A stretch of 64,000 bases of DNA from an uncultured Colwellia sp. (GCA_913063325.1 CAJXYE010000010.1:36308-100307), one strand, 5' to 3'; numbered from the stretch's first letter, positions 9,376 to 17,038 are shown. Notes: generated by a model not told the origin, from the letters alone. Translations and numbers: made by a program.

Positions 9376-10239
9376 TTATTTCTTAAACCGTGAAATCAAG
9401 CTTGATGTATCCCAACGACTCCCGCCATTCTCTTGGATTTCTTGGTAATAACCATCAAGTTGTTTAGTTACTGTTAAATCAGCGCCAAGTTTTTCCGCTG
9501 CTTCAAAGGCAATAGCTAAATCTTTTCTTACCCAATCAACAGCAAAACCAAAATCAAATTCTCCCGCACACATGGTTTTTCCACGATTATCCATTTGCCA
9601 AGAGCCTGCTGCACCTTTACCAATGGTATCAAGTAACTTATCAGTATCTAATCCTGCTTTTTTAGCAAAGTTTAAACCTTCTGCCAGACCTTGTACTGTA
9701 TTGACAAAACAGATTTGGTTAACCATTTTTGCCAGTTGCCCAGAGCCGACAGGACCCATTAGTTGGCTAAAACGAGCGAATGCCGCCATAACGGGTTCAA
9801 CTTTAGAGAATACGCTATCCTCACCACCCACCATTACCGTCAGCACGCCATTTTCAGCGCCCGCTTGGCCACCAGAAACGGGTGCATCTAAAAAGTATTG
9901 GCCATTTTCATCTGCAATACCAGCTAGTTCAATGGCAAGCTCTGCTGATGCTGTTGTATGATCGACAAAGATACTGCCTTTTGGAAGACCTGCGAAAATG
10001 CCCTCTTGCCCGAGAGATACTTGGCGAACATCGTCATCATTACCTACACAACAAAAAACGATGTCACAATCTTTTGCAGCCTGCGCGGGTGTAGCAGCAA
10101 TACTCCCTTCAAATTCTTTTTGCCAAGCTAAGGCTTTATCGTTATTACGGTTATATACACAAACTTGATGACCTGCTTTGATCAAATGCCCAGCCATTGG
10201 ATAACCCATAACGCCAAGACCAATAAATGCTACTTTCAT
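9376..10239 (-). CDS. NAD(P)-dependent beta-hydroxyacid dehydrogenase (3-hydroxyisobutyrate dehydrogenase / tartronate semialdehyde reductase family)
   Basis: This 287-residue enzyme has an N-terminal Rossmann fold (VAFIGLGVMGYPMAGHL; YNRNNDKA suggests NADP preference). It also has the substrate-binding signature DAPVSGGQAGAENG and the catalytic lysine helix GQLAKMVNQ. The C-terminal helical domain ends GGSRWDTSSLISRF. The family covers 3-hydroxyisobutyrate, tartronate-semialdehyde and succinic-semialdehyde reductases, and the substrate cannot be fixed here. AAAGG precedes the ATG. It is monocistronic, with a repeat cluster upstream. Confidence 0.88.
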   Translation of the reverse strand: MKVAFIGLGVMGYPMAGHLIKAGHQVCVYNRNNDKALAWQKEFEGSIAATPAQAAKDCDIVFCCVGNDDDVRQVSLGQEGIFAGLPKGSIFVDHTTASAELAIELAGIADENGQYFLDAPVSGGQAGAENGVLTVMVGGEDSVFSKVEPVMAAFARFSQLMGPVGSGQLAKMVNQICFVNTVQGLAEGLNFAKKAGLDTDKLLDTIGKGAAGSWQMDNRGKTMCAGEFDFGFAVDWVRKDLAIAFEAAEKLGADLTVTKQLDGYYQEIQENGGSRWDTSSLISRFKK

Positions 10240-10417
10240 ATAGTTACCTTTGATTCATTAATTTGTTAATTCATTCAATCAAGTCAGTTTACTTCAGTTT
10301 TTTATTTTGCTCTAGCAACTTTGCAATTCATCAGGATTCATTTACAATACACAGGTTGGTTGCGCACAACTTAATTGCAAGCAATCAAGCTACGAGCAAT
10401 AAATAATAACATTAAGT

Positions 10418-10842
10418 CGTCATCCTGAGTTCGTCATCCTGAATTTATTTCAGGATCTAGATCTCATTAGGTGTGACACTTGTTGGTTGAGGTGCTGAAA
10501 CCGTCATCCTGAATTTATTTCAGGATCAGCATGACGTGAAAATTCGTCATCAATAATTGCTCATCCTGAATTTATTTCAGGACCAGGATCTAGTTCAGTG
10601 TGGCACTTGCTGGTTGAGGTACTGAAACAAGTTCAGCATGACGATTTCAGGATCTAGTTCAGTGTGGCACTTGCTGGTTGAGGTGCTGAAACCGTCATCC
10701 TGAATTTATTTCAGGATCAGCATGACGTGAAAATTCGTCATCCTGAATTTATTTCAGGATCTAGTTCAGTTTGGCACTTGCCGGTTGAGGTGCTGAAACC
10801 GTCATCCTGAATTTATTTCAGGACCAGCATGATGTGAAAATC
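10418..10842. repeat. Cluster of GTCATCCTGAA palindromic repeats
   Basis: At least six copies of GTCATCCTGAATTTATTTCAGG lie here, separated by conserved spacers (ctagttcagtgtggcacttg, ctggttgaggtgctgaaac). These spacers also occur, inverted, in the 2280-2960 cluster. The block occupies most of the 655-base gap upstream of glutathione peroxidase. Confidence 0.9.
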
Positions 10843-10894
10843 AAATGACCTAGCCATTGAAAATGGCTTTGTATTTAACCTAAGGAATACCTAA

Positions 10895-11374
10895 ATGAGT
10901 AATATTTATCAATTTTCAGTACTGAACAATAAAGAAGAAACCATTGAATTAACACAGTTTACCGATAAAGTTATGTTGATTGTTAATACGGCTAGTGACT
11001 GCGGTTTTACCCCACAATATCAAGGGTTACAATCGCTATATGATTCATTTCAAGCAAAAGGTTTTGAAGTGTTGGCTTTTCCTTGTAATCAATTTAAACA
11101 ACAAGAATCGGGTACTAATGAAGAAATTCAGCAATTTTGTGATTTACGTTTCAATATAAAATTTCCATTATTTAACAAGATTGACGTTAATGGCGATAAT
11201 GCTGAGCCACTGTTTAGTTTTTTAAAACAAGAGGCACCCGGTATTCTTGGCTCTAAATCCATTAAATGGAATTTCACTAAATTTTTAGTAAATCGCCAAG
11301 GTGAAGTGGTTAAACGTTATGCGCCAACAACAAAACCAGAAGCAATAACCGCTGATATTGAAAAGTTACTGTAA
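10895..11374 (+). CDS. Glutathione peroxidase family thiol peroxidase
   Basis: The 159-residue protein has the GPx fold. The peroxidatic Cys is at residue 36 in NTASDCGFTPQY, followed by LAFPCNQFKQQESGTNEEI (resolving Cys and Gln) and the active-site Trp/Asn in KWNFTKFLV. Bacterial Cys-type GPx proteins usually use thioredoxin to reduce lipid and organic hydroperoxides. The gene lies 6 bases before an OhrR-like regulator, so the pair is probably one peroxide-responsive operon. Confidence 0.93.
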   Translation: MSNIYQFSVLNNKEETIELTQFTDKVMLIVNTASDCGFTPQYQGLQSLYDSFQAKGFEVLAFPCNQFKQQESGTNEEIQQFCDLRFNIKFPLFNKIDVNGDNAEPLFSFLKQEAPGILGSKSIKWNFTKFLVNRQGEVVKRYAPTTKPEAITADIEKLL

Positions 11375-11380
11375 TACCTA

Positions 11381-11812
11381 ATGAACGATAATTTACTATT
11401 AGAGAAGCAGCTGTGTTTTCGAATTTATAGTTTAAATAAATTAATGTGCCGCCTCTATGCGCCAATTTTGAAAGAGTTAGCCCTAACCTACCCTCAATAT
11501 TTAGCTATGTTGGTATTGTGGCAGCACAAAAAGGGGATTTCGGTTAAAGAGCTAGGTCATCAACTTGATTTGGATTCAGGCACGCTATCGCCATTATTAA
11601 AACGGTTGGAAACTCAGGGCTTAGTTTCGAGAGTTCGCCAGTCTCAGGATGAACGTGTGGTTATGATTAAACTCACTCAAAAAGGAGTGAGTTTACGACA
11701 AGCCGCAGAGCATATTCCTAAAAAAATGTTTTCCGTATCGGGATTAACACCTGAGAAATTACAGGGTTTAACTCTGGAGCTAGATCAGCTTATTGCTCAT
11801 CTTAGTGATTAA
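11381..11812 (+). CDS. MarR-family organic-peroxide-sensing regulator (OhrR-like)
   Basis: The 143-residue protein is a winged-helix MarR protein very like OhrR. The redox Cys (residue 12, QLCFRIYS) is followed by TYPQYLAMLVLW, then the recognition region LDLDSGTLSPLLKRLETQGLVSRVR and the wing QDERVVMIKLT. Oxidation of the Cys by organic hydroperoxides releases DNA in known OhrR proteins. The usual partner is ohr; here it is a glutathione peroxidase, which suggests the same signal drives a different enzyme. Confidence 0.9.
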   Translation: MNDNLLLEKQLCFRIYSLNKLMCRLYAPILKELALTYPQYLAMLVLWQHKKGISVKELGHQLDLDSGTLSPLLKRLETQGLVSRVRQSQDERVVMIKLTQKGVSLRQAAEHIPKKMFSVSGLTPEKLQGLTLELDQLIAHLSD

Positions 11813-11865
11813 ACCAATTTAGGCTTATTAAAGTGCTGCGTCATTAAGGTGGAAAGTGAGTAAGG

Positions 11866-12310
11866 ATTCAGGAGAATGTGCATCCTGCATTCTCTAATAA
11901 GGTACGTCCTGTACCGTCTGCATTCTCTTCTAAGTAACATAAAATTAAGTTGTTGATTTGTAATTAGATAACAAAAATATAAATACCGTCATCTTCGAAG
12001 TCTCTGATCGAAGATCCATTGTATTTTAGAAACTGGATCTTCGATCAGAGACTTCGAAGATGACGAACAAAGCTTTGCTGTACTTGCGGATAAAAATGTT
12101 ACTGGTAGATGGTTGGGGCGCAGCGGCTGATTCTCTAATAAGTAGCATCCTGGATTCAGGAGAATGTGCGTCCTGCATTCTCTAATAAGTCGCATCCATG
12201 CTACGTCCGACAAAAGACCTCGGGAATGACGACTTCATTGTAAGCGTCATCTTCGAGTTTACTTGTCGAAGATCCATTGTCTTATAAACTGGATTCAGGA
12301 GAATGTGCTC
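11866..12310. repeat. Mosaic REP-like repeat block, left of the insertion sequence
   Basis: The order is: ggattcaggagaatgtgc unit, ctgcattctctaataagg unit, a segment with a 77-base hairpin, further ctctaataagtagcatcc units, GTCATTCCC and GTCATCTTCGA units. A final ggattcaggagaatgtgctc is then broken by the insertion sequence. Bases from about 11885 to 12153 are nearly identical to 13679-13993 on the other side. Confidence 0.85.
11988..12064. repeat. Perfect 31-bp inverted repeat, copy 1
   Basis: Two perfectly complementary 31-base arms (starting GTCATCTTCGAAGTC, ending GACTTCGAAGATGAC) flank a 15-base loop. No T-run follows, so it is not a simple terminator. An identical hairpin lies at 13815-13891. 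Confidence 0.9.
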
Positions 12311-12339
12311 AGGATAATTGCTTATATGGACTCCTCATA

Positions 12340-12520
12340 TTGTGCAATAACAATTTAAAAATATTAGATGCGTGCTTATATACGGACTCTTAGTGGGAAG
12401 CTATCCCGGTCACTTTGATGTATTCGCACCTTCATGCCTAATCTCCTGCACGACATTATAAATATGTTCAGAGCAATTTACAGGCTGTTGAAGGTTGGTC
12501 TAACCATTTTAAAGATCTTT
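12340..12520 (-). ncRNA. Candidate bridge/seek RNA of the IS1111-group element
   Basis: IS1111-group elements are known to encode their guide RNA downstream of the transposase gene. In the transcript sense this segment contains UGCAGGAG (complement of 12443-12450), identical to the 8 bases just left of the insertion point read in the same sense. About 14 bases later comes GUGC (complement of 12426-12429), complementary to the first bases right of the insertion. A GCAUCU (complement of 12366-12371) could pair with the element's own terminal AGATGT, with one wobble pair. Ends and fold are not determined; the match of the other donor guide is poor. Confidence 0.45.
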
Positions 12521-12550
12521 ATTGAACAATATTAAACGCTTTATAACTTT

Positions 12551-13588
12551 TTAAGCCGCAATCAATACGGGCTTGTAATCCGTGTTGTTTTTCAATAATG
12601 CATAAGCGGTTCGTGCTGTTTTATTGGCTAACGCCATCGATGCACAATTAACTCCTCTACGTTCTATTAAGGCTTTTAACCAACGTTCTTTTTCTGTTTT
12701 GGCGGGCCTATTTTTTAGTTTCGACACCACAGCTCTCGCCCCTAAGAAAATACAACTGCGTAATGGCTTATCGCATGAGCCTTTTCCTACCGACCCCAAT
12801 TTTACTTTACCGCCACTGCTATGCTGTTTTGGCGTAAGGCCGATACAAGCGGCGACTTGCCTGCCACTGTTGAAGTGCTCACCATTGCCTAGCTGTATTT
12901 TCAGCCTAACCGCAGTAATAGGCCCAACACTTTCAAGCTTCATTAATTTTTGGCAATCACTATCTTGTGCGGTTAATTGTATTAACTCATTATTTATTTC
13001 TTCAAAATCGTCTTCAAGACGAGAATAGAGTTCCCACATTTGAAGTAACCCTTTTCTCATCGGGAAAGTTAAATCATTTTCAGCATCTTCTAAAATTTCA
13101 GGTATCCGTTCTTTAAAGCTTTTAATACTTTTATTGATAACAAGGCCAAACTCTAGCAACAAGCCACGTACTTGATTTGATAGTTGTAGCTTCTGCTTAT
13201 CAATCAGGCTTCTCATCTTTTCAATAGATTGAAGCCCTTGTTGTTCGACAGATAAAATCCTAGCGGGCTTTATATTAGCTGCTCGACTTGCAACGGCAAT
13301 CGCTACGGCATCATTCGCATCGGTTTTTTGACCGGTTCTAAACGGTTTAACTTGTTTAGGGGGTATAACCATTACTTTATGGCCTAAAGACTGAGAAAAT
13401 CTTGCCCAATAATGAGCACCGCCACAACTTTCCATAGCAATAAGAGAAAGCTTTTGTTTAGCTAACCATTCTTTTAACTTGGCTCTATTCATCGCTTTAT
13501 TAACAATTATTTTTCCATGTGTGGTCATAATGCAAACTTGAAAAATATCTTTTGCTAAATCGATAGCAATTACGTTACATTGTTCCAT
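12551..13588 (-). CDS. IS110-family DEDD transposase (bridge recombinase type)
   Basis: The ORF track opens at 13684, but the ATG at 13588 (MEQCNVIAIDLAKDIFQ) follows AGGAG at 8 bases and gives the usual 345 residues. The N-terminal RuvC-like DEDD domain shows Asp in AIDLAKDIFQ, Glu in AMESCGG and Asp pairs in KTDANDAVAIA. A coiled-coil linker follows (about 130-210). The C-terminal Transposase_20 domain has LESVGPITAVRL and GLTPKQHSSGGK with the catalytic Ser. No frameshift or stop is present, so it should be active. Confidence 0.95.
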   Translation of the reverse strand: MEQCNVIAIDLAKDIFQVCIMTTHGKIIVNKAMNRAKLKEWLAKQKLSLIAMESCGGAHYWARFSQSLGHKVMVIPPKQVKPFRTGQKTDANDAVAIAVASRAANIKPARILSVEQQGLQSIEKMRSLIDKQKLQLSNQVRGLLLEFGLVINKSIKSFKERIPEILEDAENDLTFPMRKGLLQMWELYSRLEDDFEEINNELIQLTAQDSDCQKLMKLESVGPITAVRLKIQLGNGEHFNSGRQVAACIGLTPKQHSSGGKVKLGSVGKGSCDKPLRSCIFLGARAVVSKLKNRPAKTEKERWLKALIERRGVNCASMALANKTARTAYALLKNNTDYKPVLIAA

Positions 13589-13678
13589 TGTGTGGACTCC
13601 TGGTAAAAGTTGATTTGAGTGAATGCTTTTCACTTTATACCGTAAATCTCCCGTTAAGGGGAGGAGTCCATACATCTC

Positions 13679-14022
13679 CTGCATTATCTAATAAGGTACT
13701 TCCTGTACCGTCTGCATTATCTAATAAGGTACGTCCTTTACCGTCTGCATTCTCTTCTAAGTAACATAAAATTAAGTTGTTGATTTGTAATTAGATAACA
13801 AAAATATAAATACCGTCATCTTCGAAGTCTCTGATCGAAGATCCATTGTATTTTAGAAACTGGATCTTCGATCAGAGACTTCGAAGATGACGAACAAAGA
13901 TTTGCTGTACTTGCGGATAAAAATGTTACTGGTAGTTACTGGTAGATGGTTGGGGCGCAGCGGCTGATTCTCTAATAAGTAGCATCCATGCTACGACCGA
14001 TCGGACAACTCGGGAATGACAA
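13679..14022. repeat. Mosaic REP-like repeat block, right of the insertion sequence
   Basis: The block resumes the interrupted repeat (ctcctgcattatctaataagg). It then has one extra ctaataaggtacgtcc unit and about 240 bases almost identical to 11919-12150, and ends with GTCATTCCCGAG in inverse. Together with the left block it brackets the insertion sequence in direct repeats. Confidence 0.85.
13815..13891. repeat. Perfect 31-bp inverted repeat, copy 2
   Basis: This copy has the same arms and the same 15-base loop as the hairpin at 11988-12064, in the same orientation. Confidence 0.9.
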
Positions 14023-14046
14023 TAAAGCCGCTAGCTATCAGTAATC

Positions 14047-15429
14047 TTATGAAAATAGCGTGTTATGTAATTTTTCAACAACAGAGTTAGCATCACTTTC
14101 ATCAACTAAAAAGCATAAGTTGTTGGCACTTGCACCATGGCAAATTAAACGAATATTAATATCGTTTATGGTATCAAAAATAGTTTGGCCAATACCTTTA
14201 GCGCTCGTTAAACCATTGCCGATCACGGCGACAAGTGATAATCCATGCTCAACGCTTACTTCACAAAGTTGCTCTAACTCTGCAACAACCGTATTAGTAA
14301 TTACTGATTGCGTTGAACCACTTGGATTATCGAAGGTTAACGCAACACTAATTTCACTGGTGGTGATTAAATCAATACTCAATTCATGTTTAGCTAATAT
14401 GCCAAATACTTTCGCTAAAAAACCACTGGCATGTAACATAGCCGGGCTTTTAACCGTAACAAGGGTTTGTTCACGTCTTAAGGCAATAGAACGATATGTT
14501 GGGTTCGATTCAACTTTTTTCTTAATTTGGGTCCCACCCTTTTCTGGCTCTTTACTTGAACCAACAAAAACGGGGATATTACGTCGCATAGCAGGAATAA
14601 GCGTTGCTGGGTGTAATATTTTAGCGCCAAAGGTAGCCATCTCCGCAGCTTCGCCAAAACTAATTTCTTTGATCGCGCGTGCTTGATCAGTAATACGTGG
14701 ATCAGTAGTGAAAATGCCAACTACGTCAGTCCAAATTGATAAGTTATTACCGTTTACCGCCTCGGCAAGTAACGCTGCTGAATAATCAGAGCCGCCTCGC
14801 CCTAACGTTGTCGTATGGCCTTGACTGTCTTGACCAATAAAACCTTGAGTAACAATCACTTTATTAACAAGTTTTGGCAGTAAAAGCTGTTTGCTTTGCT
14901 CACTTAACTGATTAATATCTACTACGGCTTTGCCATGCAAGCTATTAGTTTTCATTACTTGTTGTACATTGAAGTATTCACCAGCAATATCAATAGACTG
15001 TAAAACTTGGGCAAATACACGTGAACTTAATTGCTCGCCAAAGGCAAGGATCGCATCCGTAGTTTTAGTGGTGAATTGTAATGATTGCGTCAAAGCATGT
15101 TGCGTTAATTCATCAAGTAAGCTGTCTATTTCTTGATTAAGCTCTGCTTCTACTTTACTCGATAAGTGCTGAGTAATGTTGAGCTGAATTGCTCGAATGC
15201 TTTCAACGATATCTTTCTGCTCATCCAACGAAATATTCTTTTGGCTTAAACGTACTAAATAATTAGTAACGCCAGCACTGGCTGAAACAACAATTAAGCG
15301 GTTACTGGTATCGTTTTTAATAATATGAGCGCATCGTAACATTGCTTGAAAATCGGCTACGCTGGTGCCGCCAAACTTAGCTACGGTTAATGATGGTGTT
15401 GATTGTACTGAGTTTTGTACTGAATTCAC
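14047..15429 (-). CDS. lysC: Aspartate kinase, lysine-sensitive monofunctional type
   Basis: The 460-residue protein has the aspartokinase catalytic domain (VAKFGGTSVADFQAM at residue 17; TLGRGGSDYSAALLAEA; IWTDVVGIFTTDPR) and two C-terminal ACT domains that bind the feedback inhibitor. There is no homoserine dehydrogenase domain. The length fits LysC (AK III). It makes aspartyl phosphate, the first step to lysine, threonine and methionine. The lysine riboswitch in its leader confirms lysine as the controlling end product. It stands alone. Confidence 0.95.
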   Translation of the reverse strand: MNSVQNSVQSTPSLTVAKFGGTSVADFQAMLRCAHIIKNDTSNRLIVVSASAGVTNYLVRLSQKNISLDEQKDIVESIRAIQLNITQHLSSKVEAELNQEIDSLLDELTQHALTQSLQFTTKTTDAILAFGEQLSSRVFAQVLQSIDIAGEYFNVQQVMKTNSLHGKAVVDINQLSEQSKQLLLPKLVNKVIVTQGFIGQDSQGHTTTLGRGGSDYSAALLAEAVNGNNLSIWTDVVGIFTTDPRITDQARAIKEISFGEAAEMATFGAKILHPATLIPAMRRNIPVFVGSSKEPEKGGTQIKKKVESNPTYRSIALRREQTLVTVKSPAMLHASGFLAKVFGILAKHELSIDLITTSEISVALTFDNPSGSTQSVITNTVVAELEQLCEVSVEHGLSLVAVIGNGLTSAKGIGQTIFDTINDINIRLICHGASANNLCFLVDESDANSVVEKLHNTLFS

Positions 15430-15584
15430 AAATTTCTCCCATAAAAATACTAGCCATTTACTGGACTCTTTATCGAGATTATACCGAGTAAATAACTATT
15501 GGAAGAGCATGACTGATTAGTTAACGAATGAAAATTTTGCAAGTTTAGTAGGAATAGATAAACCGCAAATAAACGAAACATTTT

Positions 15585-15830
15585 CAGCCAGAAGCTCTCC
15601 ACCTATTAATTAATGCATAATGATACCTTATATATATACAGGTATTATTTAACAAATACGTCAGGTGACAATCATAAGGATTCAACCTTAGTGACCGAAT
15701 AGTTAAGTCCACCACTTAACTATTCTCGGCGATAACTTCCCTCAAAAACGGTTATTGGAATGTGGTTCCTGTCGTTTTCTACCTAAGCTTCGCACCTCTT
15801 CTGGTGCATCGCATTTTAGAGTATTGACCC
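15585..15830 (-). promoter_or_regulatory. Lysine riboswitch (L box) in the lysC leader
   Basis: On the minus strand the leader contains the L-box elements in order: AGAGGTGCG, GAGGGAAGTTATCGCCGA, GGTTGAATCC and TTGTCACCTGA. They match the known E. coli lysC aptamer pattern. Further down, GGTGGAGAGCTTCTGGCTGAAAA resembles the E. coli expression platform. Its CTTCTGG can pair with CCAGAAG at the 5' side of the aptamer, so ligand binding would switch between two folds. The likely effect of lysine is to shut off lysC by hiding the ribosome site or by termination. Confidence 0.92.
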
Positions 15831-15986
15831 TAAACCACAATGCGAAATCATTAAACCCGATTTTTCACAATATTGCAACAGGATTTTAGCCCGTATATAT
15901 AAATTATTTTCCAGTCTGGATTGATTGTTATTCGCTGATTTCTCTCATTGTTAGGCATATAGCTCATGAAAAATCTCATCAAGACA

Positions 15987-16042
15987 GTCATCCTGAATTC
16001 GTCATCCTGAATTCGTCATCCTGAATTCGTCATCCTGAATTT
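15987..16042. repeat. Tandem 14-mer (GTCATCCTGAATTC) x4
   Basis: Four head-to-tail copies of the left arm of the GTCATCCTGAA palindrome lie here, the last changed to ...GAATTT so that it leads into the right arm. Confidence 0.95.
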
Positions 16043-16046
16043 ATTT

Positions 16047-16100
16047 CAGGATCAGGATCAGGATCAGGATCAGGATCAGGATCAGGATCAGTATCAGTAT
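16047..16100. repeat. Hexanucleotide tandem repeat (CAGGAT)7(CAGTAT)2
   Basis: Nine six-base units extend the right arm of the same palindrome. The repeat is noncoding and lies between the lysC leader and elyC. Confidence 0.95.
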
Positions 16101-16236
16101 GACGTGAAACTCATTACGGCTTGTGAGTTCCTGAATAGACTACATAGGCATCTAAATTGATCTGCTTGGTTTTACCAAAGATTTAACTGGGCAGCATCAC
16201 GCAATACTTGATATAGTTAATAAATCTTAATATTTT

Positions 16237-17029
16237 AGGTCACTTAGCTGAATCACATGGATTTATTTCTTCTTAAAAAGATCATCACCGTATTGGTCAT
16301 GCCCATCAATATAGTGCTTTTATTACTTATTTTTGCCTTAGTTGTTCATCGAAAAAGCCCTAAAAAAAGTATTAAGTGCCTATCAACAGCTATTGTGATT
16401 TTATTTCTCAGCGCTTTCCCCCCTTTTTCAAGTACGGTTATGACTGCCATTGAAAATGATTACCCGCCTTATGTTAAAACGAATTTAGCCATCGATTATA
16501 TTATTGTGCTAGGTTGCGGCCATAGTACCAATGCTAATTTACCGGTAACGTCACAGTTAGCCAATTGCTCTTTGCAACGCATGGTTGAAGCTTTACGTAT
16601 ATATCAATTACATCCCGAAGCGAGAATAATCACTTCCGGCTCTAGCGGGCATAATCAGATATCGAATGCAGAAACCGTTAAGCAATCATTAGTACTTTTG
16701 GGCGTTCCAGCACAAAAAATTATTACTGAGAACTTCCCCAAAGATACTGAAGAAGAAGCACAACTTATTGCGCCGCGTGTACAAGGTACCCAAGTGATAC
16801 TTGTGACCAATGCAGAACATATGCCTAGATCTATGAATTACTTTCAAACAGAAGGAATATTTCCAATTGCCGCACCTACCGGTTACTGGGTAAAAAATCC
16901 AGATGGCGATAAAAGCTGGGGTTATTATATGCCCAGTAGTAGAACATTAAACCAGAGTACCGTTGCCTGGTATGAAAGTTTGGGCTTAGTCGTACAATGG
17001 TTTAAAACACTGTATTAGCTAAGTGACCT
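16237..17029. repeat. 13-bp inverted repeats bracketing elyC
   Basis: AGGTCACTTAGCT (16237-16249) lies just before the start codon. Its perfect complement AGCTAAGTGACCT (17017-17029) overlaps the stop codon. The pair encloses exactly one gene. Significance is uncertain because a chance pair of this length is not excluded in 64 kb. Confidence 0.6.
16257..17018 (+). CDS. elyC: ElyC/SanA/YdcF-family envelope protein (DUF218)
   Basis: The 253-residue protein has two N-terminal membrane helices (about 10-30 and 38-58). A DUF218 domain follows: DYIIVLGCGH, RMVEALRIYQLHPEARIITSGSSG, NAETVKQSLVLLGVP and DTEEEAQLIAP. This is the architecture of E. coli ElyC, which affects lipid-carrier-dependent peptidoglycan and glycan assembly. 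The DUF218 family contains paralogues, so the symbol is probable rather than certain. The ribosome site is weak. Confidence 0.8.
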   Translation: MDLFLLKKIITVLVMPINIVLLLLIFALVVHRKSPKKSIKCLSTAIVILFLSAFPPFSSTVMTAIENDYPPYVKTNLAIDYIIVLGCGHSTNANLPVTSQLANCSLQRMVEALRIYQLHPEARIITSGSSGHNQISNAETVKQSLVLLGVPAQKIITENFPKDTEEEAQLIAPRVQGTQVILVTNAEHMPRSMNYFQTEGIFPIAAPTGYWVKNPDGDKSWGYYMPSSRTLNQSTVAWYESLGLVVQWFKTLY

Positions 17030-17038
17030 GATAAAAAT

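Larger units (their letters stand above)
12311..13678 (-). mobile_element. IS110-family insertion sequence, IS1111 group
   Basis: The element carries a DEDD transposase gene and perfect 12-base subterminal inverted repeats, TATGGACTCCTC (12325-12336) and GAGGAGTCCATA (13661-13672), as in the IS1111 group. It interrupts a repeat whose intact form reads aatgtgctcctgcattctc elsewhere (about 4020). The left junction is gtgctc/aggat and the right junction is acat/ctcctgcatt, so CTC may be shared core. The noncoding part is long (about 240 bases) on the 3' side of the transposase gene and short (about 85 bases) on the 5' side, again typical of IS1111. It appears intact. Confidence 0.88.

Noticed and set aside
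9572-9961. 129-residue plus-strand ORF
   Set aside because: It lies antisense to the beta-hydroxyacid dehydrogenase and has no family features.
10418-10842. CRISPR array
   Set aside because: The spacers between GTCATCCTGAA units are conserved sequences rather than unique ones, and unit spacing varies.
11989-12213. 74-residue minus-strand ORF
   Set aside because: It lies wholly within the repeat block and hairpin.
12624-13028. 134-residue plus-strand ORF
   Set aside because: It lies antisense to the transposase gene; no domain and no ribosome site.
14060-14686. 208-residue plus-strand ORF
   Set aside because: It lies antisense to lysC, whose identity and frame are certain.
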